Shown here: piece after piece, positions 33,830 to 40,854 of the stretch
Numbering within the stretch: the stretch's first letter is position 1
Layout: every line of letters begins with the position of its first letter
DNA from: Clostridia bacterium
Lineage (GTDB): Bacteria; Bacillota; Clostridia; Christensenellales; Aristaeellaceae
Direction of reading: 5' to 3'
Assembly (NCBI GenBank): GCA_017465155.1
Contig: JAFTWV010000101.1
Span: forward strand, 36,310 to 100,309
DNA length: 64,000 nucleotides
Notes under the pieces: model-generated
What the model saw: the letters and a program-made list of their open reading frames with translations, nothing else
Databases searched by the model: none
Told to the model about the DNA's origin: nothing
Translations under genes and position numbers: made by a program

Positions 33830-34129
33830 TTGATAAATCTAAATTTGTTGAGCTGTTGCACAAGCGAGCAACCACCACATCTGCTTTGCTGCGCTCAGAC
33901 CCTTTCGCAACATACCCGCCCAGCCGCACAGGAGCGCGTAGTTCCGGCCGCGCCGCGACGCCGAAGAGGAGCGGCGCACCGACAAACAAAGGAGCCATAG
34001 AGAAACGGCACGCCCCCGCGAGGCCCATGTGGGAAAGACAACTCCGGGCAAAGTCTACCATGTGGGGCGGGGAGTCCAGAGGGGGTGGCAGTCCACAGGC
34101 ACAAGTCTGACACCCCCTCTGGCTCTCTT
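33830..34129. repeat. About 290-bp dispersed repeat, copy A
   Basis: Shares long identical stretches with 63706-64000. Both contain GGAGCGCGTAGTTCCGGCCG, CGGCGCACCGACAAACAAAG and GGGAAAGACAACTCCGGGCA. Both finish with a hairpin of stem CCAGAGGGGGTG / CACCCCCTCTGG around a 23-base loop. Same orientation as copy B. No transposase or terminal inverted repeat is visible. Confidence 0.85.
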
Positions 34130-34371
34130 TGCTTCTTTCTCAGAATTGAGTAAGAAGAAGCAGCACGAATGCCAGGATGCAAAGGTAAAGTCAACAAACA
34201 ATACAGATAAAACCATAGCTCCCGATTTACCGCTTCGATTAAGGAATAAGGGTGCACTCACTTCCTCTATGGACGGCGGCAAGTGCGCTCTTGTTTTTTT
34301 CGGGTGTTCGCTTTCATTTTCCGGTGATAGGGTGTACAATGGGGACATTGTGTAGGAAAGGAGGCCCCCGG

Positions 34372-36174
34372 ATGGACAAGTATCAGGTGCTTCGGCATTA
34401 TTTTGGTCACGAGGGCTTCCGCGTCGGGCAGGAAACAATGGTGGATGCGCTGCTTTCAGGGCGGGATGCGCTGGGCGTGATGCCCACGGGCGCGGGCAAG
34501 TCGATGTGTTATCAGGTGCCTGCGCTGATGCTGGAGGGGATCACGCTGGTGATTTCGCCGCTGATCTCGCTCATGGCCGATCAGGTAGCGGCGCTCAAGA
34601 GCGCGGGTGTTCCAGCGGCGTACCTCAATTCGACCCTCACACCTCGACAGATGGAGCTGGCGCTGGAGCGCGCGTATCAGGGGGCGTACCGGATCATCTA
34701 TGTTGCGCCGGAAAGACTGGAGGCGCCCTCCTTCGTGCGCTTTGCGCAGAGTGTCCGGATTGCCATGATCGCTGTAGATGAGGCGCACTGCGTTTCCCAG
34801 TGGGGGCAGGACTTCCGACCGGTGTATCTGCGCATTGCGGATTTTGTCGATCAGCTGCCGCGCCGTCCGGTGATGGGCGCGTTTACAGCCACGGCGACGG
34901 AACGTGTGCGGCAGGACATTGTGCGGCACCTGCGCCTGATCAATCCCGCGGGAGTCACCACTGGCTTCGACCGGCCCAACCTTTATTTTGAGGTGCTGCG
35001 GGTTAAGCAGAGAGATCCTGCGCTCCTGCGTGTCCTGGAGAAGAAACGGGGACATTCCGGCATCGTCTACTGCGCAACACGCAAAGCGGTCGAGGAGGTC
35101 TGCGACAAGCTGAATGCTGCGGGATATGCGGCAGGCCGCTATCATGCGGGCCTTTCGGATGAGGAACGCAGGCAGAACCAGGAGGATTTCCAGTACGACA
35201 GGGTGCAGATCATGGTTGCGACAAATGCCTTTGGCATGGGGATCGACAAGTCCAACGTCCGCTTTGTGATCCATTACAACATGCCCAAGTCCATGGAGGC
35301 GTACTATCAGGAGGCGGGGCGTGCGGGGCGCGATGGCGAGCCGTCGGAATGTGTCCTGATCTATCACCCGCAGGACATCATCACCTCCCGCTGGCTCATC
35401 AACAACTCGCCTCCCAACGACGCGCTTTCTGCAGCCGAGCAGGCAAGGGTACGCCAGCTGGATCTTCAGCGGCTGCAGAGCATGATTGACTACTGTACAA
35501 AGGATCAGTGCCTCCGCACGTATATTCTGCGGTACTTTGGCGATATGACAGGCGGGAACTGCGGAGACTGCGGCTTCTGTACCGGCGGACGCTACGGCGA
35601 AGCGGCGCAGGAGAGCAAGCCTGTAAGGACGAAGCGGCCCGCTGCGGATACCGCTGCAGCGACAGGTAAGATCGAGAGCGCCGGCGATCTGTTCGAGAAG
35701 CTCCGGGCCGTACGGACGGCACTGGCCAAACTCAACCGGGTGCCGCCCTATATCATCTGCTCCGATGCGACGCTGAACAGCATGTGCCGTGTCAAGCCGC
35801 AGACGAAGCAGGGGATGATGACCGTCAGCGGTATGGGTGAGGTCAAAACAGGGAAGTACGGCGAGGCGTTCCTGCAGGTAATCCGTGAGCATGAAGCCAT
35901 TGCCCGGCGGGCGAGGCAGCAGGTGGGTGCTCTGGCACGGCAGGCGCAGTCTGCGATACACCGGATGTCAGAGAAGCCCGCAGTGAAAAAAAAGGATGTG
36001 CCGCCGGCGCGAAAGCCTGTGCCGCTTCCGGCGCGTCCTCCGCTGGAGGATGATGACGAGGCCCTTGCGGATGCGTATCTTTCGGGGGTGACGGTGCAGG
36101 AAATGGCGGATGAGCTGGATGTATCGCCGTCTGTCATCCGGCAGCGTCTGCGGGATATGGACTTGATATTCTGA
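34372..36174 (+). CDS. recQ: ATP-dependent DNA helicase RecQ
   Basis: The 600-residue 3'-5' helicase acts in recombination repair. It has Walker A GAGKS (40-44), DEAH in AVDEAHCVSQWGQDFRP, and the zinc-binding cysteines CLRTYILRYFGD...CGDCGFC. An HRDC domain follows (about 475-545), and a C-terminal helix-turn-helix-like tail ends VQEMADELDVSPSVIRQRL. The ATG has AAAGGAGG upstream; an open frame back to 34252 has no support. A TACAAT box at 34335-34340 with a weak TTTCAT -35 is the likely promoter. Confidence 0.93.
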   Translation: MDKYQVLRHYFGHEGFRVGQETMVDALLSGRDALGVMPTGAGKSMCYQVPALMLEGITLVISPLISLMADQVAALKSAGVPAAYLNSTLTPRQMELALERAYQGAYRIIYVAPERLEAPSFVRFAQSVRIAMIAVDEAHCVSQWGQDFRPVYLRIADFVDQLPRRPVMGAFTATATERVRQDIVRHLRLINPAGVTTGFDRPNLYFEVLRVKQRDPALLRVLEKKRGHSGIVYCATRKAVEEVCDKLNAAGYAAGRYHAGLSDEERRQNQEDFQYDRVQIMVATNAFGMGIDKSNVRFVIHYNMPKSMEAYYQEAGRAGRDGEPSECVLIYHPQDIITSRWLINNSPPNDALSAAEQARVRQLDLQRLQSMIDYCTKDQCLRTYILRYFGDMTGGNCGDCGFCTGGRYGEAAQESKPVRTKRPAADTAAATGKIESAGDLFEKLRAVRTALAKLNRVPPYIICSDATLNSMCRVKPQTKQGMMTVSGMGEVKTGKYGEAFLQVIREHEAIARRARQQVGALARQAQSAIHRMSEKPAVKKKDVPPARKPVPLPARPPLEDDDEALADAYLSGVTVQEMADELDVSPSVIRQRLRDMDLIF

Positions 36175-36191
36175 CACTGCTGTGATATGAT
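36163..36191 (+). promoter_or_regulatory. Promoter of the GH43 gene
   Basis: TTGATA, inside the last codons of recQ, then a 17-bp spacer and TATGAT. Confidence 0.6.
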
Positions 36192-36231
36192 GACAATAAT
36201 GATTCCGAAAACATAAAGGAGGTCGACGACC

Positions 36232-37179
36232 TTGATCGAGAAGTATTCCGATGTGCTGATTCCTCAGCGTGCTGACCCCTGCATCCTGCTGGCGGAGGAT
36301 GATGGAACTCCTGCAGGCGGCTGGTACTACTTCACTGCGTCTGTGCCTGCCTTCGACCTGATCGAGCTGCGCCGCGCGAGGACCATCGAGGAGCTGCCGA
36401 ATGCGCCTACCCGCGTCGTCTGGCGTAAGCATGCAGAGGGCCCCATGAGCAAGTACATCTGGGCGCCGGAGATTCATCTGGTGGACGGCGTGTGGTGCAT
36501 CTACTTTGCCGCAGCGGCAGAGGAGCCGGACAATCTCGGCGTGTTCAGCCATCGTACCTACTGCCTGCAGTGCAAGGGCGACCCCATGGTGGACGAGTGG
36601 GTCGAGGCGGGCCAGATGAATACGGGCTGGGAGTCCTTCTGCATTGATTCCACGACCTTTGTGGCCAATGGAAAGCGCTATTTCTGCTGGGCCCAGCGCG
36701 ATTATGATATCCCTGGCAATTCCAATCTGTATATCGCCGAAATGCTCTCGGCAACGGAGCTGAAGCTGCCGGCGACCCTGCTGACAGTCCCGGAGTATGA
36801 CTGGGAGTGCATCGGCTATCTGGTCAACGAAGGCCCCAGCGTCCTGAAGCACAATGGCAAGCTGTATCTGACCTACTCTGGCTCGGCGACGGACGAAAAC
36901 TATGCCATGGGTATGCTCACTGCCGATGAGAATGCTGATCTGCTGGACAAGGCCAGCTGGACGAAGAGTCCTGTGCCGGTCATGGTGACCGACCCCGCTC
37001 ATAAGATTTATGGCCCGGGGCATAACTCCTTTACCAAGGATAAGGAGGGTCGGGATCTGCTGGTGTTCCACGCCCGTCCCTATCCGGGCTTTGTCGGCGA
37101 CCCGCTCAGCGATCCCAACCGCCATTGTCATGTCTGGCCGGTGGAGTACGACGAGAACGACCGCCCCATTTTCAACTGA
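36232..37179 (+). CDS. GH43 glycosidase (arabinofuranosidase/xylosidase type)
   Basis: The 315-residue five-bladed beta-propeller enzyme has the catalytic base Asp15 in RADPC, the pKa-modulating Asp139 in CIDSTTF and the acid Glu200 in VNEGPS. GPGHNSF near the C terminus is also typical. It removes arabinose or xylose from hemicellulose oligomers; with no signal peptide it acts inside the cell. The start codon is TTG, with AAAGGAGG well placed nine bases before; no ATG or GTG fits. Which GH43 activity it has cannot be decided. Confidence 0.85.
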   Translation: MIEKYSDVLIPQRADPCILLAEDDGTPAGGWYYFTASVPAFDLIELRRARTIEELPNAPTRVVWRKHAEGPMSKYIWAPEIHLVDGVWCIYFAAAAEEPDNLGVFSHRTYCLQCKGDPMVDEWVEAGQMNTGWESFCIDSTTFVANGKRYFCWAQRDYDIPGNSNLYIAEMLSATELKLPATLLTVPEYDWECIGYLVNEGPSVLKHNGKLYLTYSGSATDENYAMGMLTADENADLLDKASWTKSPVPVMVTDPAHKIYGPGHNSFTKDKEGRDLLVFHARPYPGFVGDPLSDPNRHCHVWPVEYDENDRPIFN

Positions 37180-37185
37180 TCTGCG

Positions 37186-37217
37186 GGACTGCTGCTTTCA
37201 GGCGGCAGTCCTTTTCT
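37186..37217 (+). terminator. Terminator of the GH43 gene
   Basis: GGACTGC / GCAGTCC stem followed by TTTTCTCTT. Confidence 0.8.
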
Positions 37218-37218
37218 C

Positions 37219-37247
37219 TTGCGCAGGTGCGGGGGATGATGTATAAT
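37219..37247 (+). promoter_or_regulatory. Promoter of the double flavodoxin-like gene
   Basis: TTGCGC, 17-bp spacer, TATAAT, starting directly after the GH43 terminator. Confidence 0.65.
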
Positions 37248-37284
37248 TGTTATAAAACCCGCGTGATTCAAAGGAGGTTCATTC

Positions 37285-38643
37285 ATGCATATTCTCGTTC
37301 TGAACGGCAGCCCCAAGGGCCAGAACAGCATCACCCTGCAGACGGTCGAGTACCTCAAGCTCGTCTGTCCCGGACATGAGTGGGAGACTCTGCATGTCGG
37401 GCAGAAAATCCGTGCGCTGGAAAAGGATTTTACGCCTGCATTACAGGCTGTTTCCCGGGCCGATCTGCTGCTGTTCTGCTATCCGGTGTATACCTTTATC
37501 GCGCCCTGTCAGCTGCACAGGTTCATAGAGCTGATGAAGGAGCATGCTGTGGATGTACGCGGCAAGTGGGCCAGCCAGATCAGCACGTCCAAGCATTTTT
37601 ATGATGTGACGGCCCATCGCTACATCATGGAGAACGCGCAGGATATGGGACTCCGGTTTGTGCGCGGCTTGTCTGCCGATATGGATGATCTGACCATGGA
37701 AAAGGGACGTAAGGAGGCCGTTGGTTTTTTCCGGTATCTGATGTGGAGCATCGCGCAGGGACGCTGCGAGCCGGATCTGCTGCCGCAGCCTGAACCTGCC
37801 CGCGTGCCGGTCACCCCCGTCGAAACGGATATGACAGACAAGCCCGGCGACGTGGTCATCATCACCGACTGCAGACCTGAAGACACGCAGCTTGCTGCCA
37901 TGATCGCCCGATTCCAGGCGGTCTGCCCGAAGAAGACACGTGTGGTCAACATCCGCGAATATCCCTTCCGGGGCGGCTGCCTCGGGTGCTTCAGGTGCGC
38001 AAACTCCGGCAAATGCGTGCACAAGGATGGCTTTGACGAGTTCCTCCGCAATGACATCCAGAAGTCCGATGCGGAGGTGCATGCCTTTACCATCAGCGAT
38101 CACGGCATGTCCGCAGCCTTCAAGCGGTACAGTGACCGCCAGTTCTGCAACGGACACCGCACGGTGCGGATGGGCGCGCCGATCGGTTACATCGTCAGCG
38201 GCAATTACCGCTGTGAGGAGAACCTGCGCATGATCATCGAGGGTCGTGCGGAGGTGGGCGGGAATTTCCTGTGCGGCGTCGCGACGGACGAAATCGACAC
38301 CGATGAGGCGATCGACCGGCTGGCGGCGTCGATGGCGTATGCGCTGGACAACCATCTTACGCAGCCGAAGAACTTCCTCGGCGTGGGCGGCATGCGGATC
38401 TTCCGAGATCTGATCTGGCTGATGCAGGGGCTGATGCGCGAGGATCACCGCTTCTTCAAGCGCCATGGACAGTATGACTTCCCACAGAAGCAGCGAGGAC
38501 GGATGCTGGCCATGTACGCCGTGGGTTTTCTGATGGGAAACAAAACCCTGCAGAAGAAAGCAGGCGGCAAGATGACCGAGGGCATGCTGATGCCTTACCG
38601 GAAGGTGCTGGACAAGGCCCGCAGAGAGAGCAGCGGTACATAA
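37285..38643 (+). CDS. Tandem flavodoxin-like NAD(P)H oxidoreductase
   Basis: The 452-residue protein joins two flavodoxin-like domains. The N-terminal one (about 1-150) has the NADPH-dependent FMN reductase start ILVLNGSPKGQNS. The second (about 185-350) resembles iron-sulfur flavoproteins, with cysteines in GGCLGCFRCANSGKC. A helical tail (about 355-452) follows. It probably transfers electrons through two flavins; substrate unknown. AAAGGAGG precedes the start. Downstream lies the mosaic element at 38.7 kb. Confidence 0.75.
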   Translation: MHILVLNGSPKGQNSITLQTVEYLKLVCPGHEWETLHVGQKIRALEKDFTPALQAVSRADLLLFCYPVYTFIAPCQLHRFIELMKEHAVDVRGKWASQISTSKHFYDVTAHRYIMENAQDMGLRFVRGLSADMDDLTMEKGRKEAVGFFRYLMWSIAQGRCEPDLLPQPEPARVPVTPVETDMTDKPGDVVIITDCRPEDTQLAAMIARFQAVCPKKTRVVNIREYPFRGGCLGCFRCANSGKCVHKDGFDEFLRNDIQKSDAEVHAFTISDHGMSAAFKRYSDRQFCNGHRTVRMGAPIGYIVSGNYRCEENLRMIIEGRAEVGGNFLCGVATDEIDTDEAIDRLAASMAYALDNHLTQPKNFLGVGGMRIFRDLIWLMQGLMREDHRFFKRHGQYDFPQKQRGRMLAMYAVGFLMGNKTLQKKAGGKMTEGMLMPYRKVLDKARRESSGT

Positions 38644-38644
38644 A

Positions 38645-38940
38645 AACGGCAGGGCAGGACGCATGTGCATCCTGCCCTGCTCAGTGTGTCGAAAAAGTGG
38701 CTGCGGCCACTGTTTCGAGAAGGGAAGAGGATTCCGCTTCTGCTGAAGCGGGCATTTTTCACTGTCAGCCAAGGCTGACGGCCGTGAAAAATGTAAGGAA
38801 TGGTTTCGGCTGAAGCCGAAACCGCCCCGCCCGACTGGCAAAGCCGGTCGATACGATTTCAGTCTGCCGACGGCGAATGCGCGACCCAACTTTTTCGACA
38901 TGCAAGGCAGGGCAGGACGCATGTGCATCCAGCCCTGCTT
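38645..38940. repeat. Terminator-flanked mosaic element, copy 2
   Basis: A 214-bp element (38687-38900) begins TGTCGAAAAAGTGG and ends CCAACTTTTTCGACA. It is flanked by two copies of a locus-specific hairpin, GGCAGGGCAGGACGCATGTG and onward (about 38649-38681 and 38906-38938). Its interior closely matches copy 1 through the left-arm hairpin, the CATTTTTCAC hairpin, GGTTTCGGC/GCCGAAACC and the GGCAAAGCC...CGATACGAT core, but it lacks the last hairpin. The minus-strand hairpin distal to the araC-type gene has a GTTTTTA tract; the proximal one has none. The 300-bp gap has no gene. Confidence 0.85.
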
Positions 38941-38944
38941 TCGT

Positions 38945-39775
38945 TTATACGGGCTTCACCGGCACCCAGATCTCGCAGTAGTTGTCTTCGGGCTTCTCGG
39001 CCGGCGGGGCGTACACTTCGATGTTATAGCTGCCGGCCAGCTTGTACGCCTTGCAGCCGGGCACCCACTCCGCCCAGATGCGGGTGTTGACGCTCTGCAG
39101 TGCATCGGGGAGCGCGCCGCGGCAGGGAAACACGGCCCATGTGCTGCCGGGGATGACACGGGTTACACAGTCGGCAGGAATCTCCTCCCATGGGACGTAC
39201 ATATCCGCGATCAGGTAGTCAAAGTGCTTGCCGTCGGAGTCGAAGCAGACGCCGAATGCACCGGTGATCCTGCTCTGCATTTCCATGACCTCTTGCCAGT
39301 AGCGGGGGATCTCCTGATAGCTTGTGTCGGTTGAAAACTTGCGTGTGTAGCCCACGACGGTGAACGGGGGTTTTTCAACGATCTTGTATTCCAGCATGCT
39401 TCCACCCTCCGGTTTCAGATTGATGTTCATCGGCGAGAAGGATTGCAGCACTACCCCCGGCTGTCCGGCCTGAGAAGGCAGTACGCCATGGAAGCGGCGG
39501 AACGCGCGGGCGAAGCTGTCAGGGCAGTCATAGCCGTACTTGACGGCCGCGTCGATGACCTTCATGCCTTGTGTGAGGTCGTGGGCTGCGAGGGTCAGTC
39601 TGCGGCGGCGGATGTACTCGCCCAGCGGCATGCCGCACAGCCCGGAAAAGATACGCTGGAAGTGGAACGCCGAGACGTACGCGCGCGCTGCGACGGCATG
39701 GACGTCCAGCTCCTCGGTCAGGTTCTCCTCGATGTATGCGATGGCTGCCTGAATGGTATCAAGCCATGACTGCAT
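38945..39775 (-). CDS. AraC-family regulator with GyrI-like effector domain
   Basis: The 276-residue protein has an N-terminal AraC DNA-binding domain (about 1-105, two helix-turn-helix motifs, VSAFHFQRIFSGLCGMPLGEYIRRRRL). A C-terminal GyrI-like/BacR-type small-molecule-binding domain (about 125-276) follows. This layout is typical of multidrug-sensing activators (Rob/BmrR-like effector domains). Start at 39775 after AAGGAGG. No target gene can be named; nagB lies downstream on the same strand. Confidence 0.88.
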   Translation of the reverse strand: MQSWLDTIQAAIAYIEENLTEELDVHAVAARAYVSAFHFQRIFSGLCGMPLGEYIRRRRLTLAAHDLTQGMKVIDAAVKYGYDCPDSFARAFRRFHGVLPSQAGQPGVVLQSFSPMNINLKPEGGSMLEYKIVEKPPFTVVGYTRKFSTDTSYQEIPRYWQEVMEMQSRITGAFGVCFDSDGKHFDYLIADMYVPWEEIPADCVTRVIPGSTWAVFPCRGALPDALQSVNTRIWAEWVPGCKAYKLAGSYNIEVYAPPAEKPEDNYCEIWVPVKPV

Positions 39776-39860
39776 GGATGCTGCCTCCTTGCTGCTGATG
39801 TGATGCCAGTATAGCATGCATTGGCGGCACATGCCCGACTTTTCATGCTTTCAGGGACGT

Positions 39861-39892
39861 AAAAACGGCAGGACGCTGGTGCATCCTGCCGG
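39861..39892 (-). terminator. Terminator of nagB
   Basis: GGCAGGATGC...GCGTCCTGCC hairpin on the minus strand followed by GTTTTTA. Confidence 0.85.
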
Positions 39893-39903
39893 GGGGTAGC
39901 AGA

Positions 39904-40638
39904 TTACCGGTGCTTGAGCTGGGACGCGGCGGCCTCGTCCAGCAGAAACACCACATCGGGGTGGGTGCGCAGGATGGAAGCCTGCCACTGGGGCGAAACG
40001 TCCTCTTCCAGCGCACGGCGGACAGCCTCTGCCTTGTCCTCGCCGGTGGCGATGAGCAGCACCTGACGGGCCTGCATGATGCTGCCAATGCCGAGGCTGA
40101 CGGCATGACGCGGCACTGCATCAACAGAATCAAAGAAGCGCTTGTTGGCTTCGATGGTGCTTTCGGACAGAGAAACCTTGTGACAGCCGTAAACGAAATG
40201 ATCGCCGGGCTCGTTGAAGCCGATGTGACCGTTGCGGCCAATGCCCAGCAGCTGCAGATCAATACCGCCGGAGGCCAGGATGGATGCATCGTACTTCTTT
40301 GCGGCAGCGGTCAGGTCTTCGGCGTTGCCGTCGGGGATGTGGACGTTTTCGGGCTTGATGTTGATATGGCTGAAGAGGTGCTCCTGCATGAAGGCATGGT
40401 AGCTGCAGGGGTGATGGGGATCGATGCCGACGTATTCATCCAGATTGAAGCTGGTTGCCTTCGAGAAGTCAAGCAGCCCCGTGCGGTACATGCCTACCAG
40501 CGTCTCGTAGGTGGGGATGGGAGAGGAACCGGTGGCAAGACCCAGGACACTGTCCGGCTTGCGCAGCAGCTGCGCGGCGATGAGCATGGCGGTCGCCTGA
40601 CCGACCTGCGCGGCGGTGGAGAAAATATGCGTCTGCAT
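39904..40638 (-). CDS. nagB: Glucosamine-6-phosphate deaminase
   Basis: The 244-residue enzyme converts glucosamine 6-phosphate to fructose 6-phosphate and ammonia. ATGSSP (35-40), FNLDEYVG (Asp67) and GIGRNGHIGFNEPG (133-145) are the active-site segments. Length matches the short Gram-positive form that lacks the E. coli allosteric tail. AGGTG precedes the ATG. The promoter is flanked by paired operator-like sites (40659-40767), consistent with amino-sugar-responsive control. No nagA or GntR/NagR gene is adjacent in this window. Confidence 0.93.
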   Translation of the reverse strand: MQTHIFSTAAQVGQATAMLIAAQLLRKPDSVLGLATGSSPIPTYETLVGMYRTGLLDFSKATSFNLDEYVGIDPHHPCSYHAFMQEHLFSHINIKPENVHIPDGNAEDLTAAAKKYDASILASGGIDLQLLGIGRNGHIGFNEPGDHFVYGCHKVSLSESTIEANKRFFDSVDAVPRHAVSLGIGSIMQARQVLLIATGEDKAEAVRRALEEDVSPQWQASILRTHPDVVFLLDEAAASQLKHR

Positions 40639-40658
40639 GGAAACACCTCCGTTTATAT

Positions 40659-40767
40659 TAAGACGTATTATCGTCTGCGAAAACAGTATAACCTATAAAC
40701 CGCACAATTGCAACATCTAAACGATCAATATGACAAATTTGTATTAGTGACAATATAATACGTCTTA
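40659..40767 (-). promoter_or_regulatory. nagB promoter between two operator-like repeats
   Basis: Minus strand: TTGCAA (40708-40713), 17-bp spacer, TATACT (40685-40690). The 13-mer TAAGACGTATTAT lies downstream of the -10 box (40659-40671). Its exact inverted copy ATAATACGTCTTA lies upstream of the -35 box (40755-40767). Two inverted sites bracketing a promoter suggest a repressor that can bridge both. Confidence 0.78.
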
Positions 40768-40782
40768 TGCTTCTGATGCAAA

Positions 40783-40818
40783 GGAAAAGCCCCGCGCCTG
40801 ACAGACAGGTGCGGGGCG
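40783..40818 (-). terminator. Terminator of the flavoprotein gene
   Basis: GCCCCGC / GCGGGGC stem, extended by paired ACCTG/CAGG, then TTTTCCTTT on the minus strand. Confidence 0.88.
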
Positions 40819-40854
40819 GATATCACGCCTTGATCCGGCGTCATCCGGGGAAGA

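Noticed and set aside
33408-34061. 217-residue minus-strand frame starting MVDFARSCLSHMGL, with a 98-residue counterpart at 63638-63934
   Set aside because: The two share only the first 45 or so residues, where the DNA is a repeat. Differences there fall mostly at first and second codon positions, and there is no ribosome site. Treated as a spurious frame inside the repeat.
33830-34129. Copy A of the 290-bp repeat as an insertion sequence
   Set aside because: No transposase frame, no terminal inverted repeats and no target duplication were visible, so it is listed only as a repeat.
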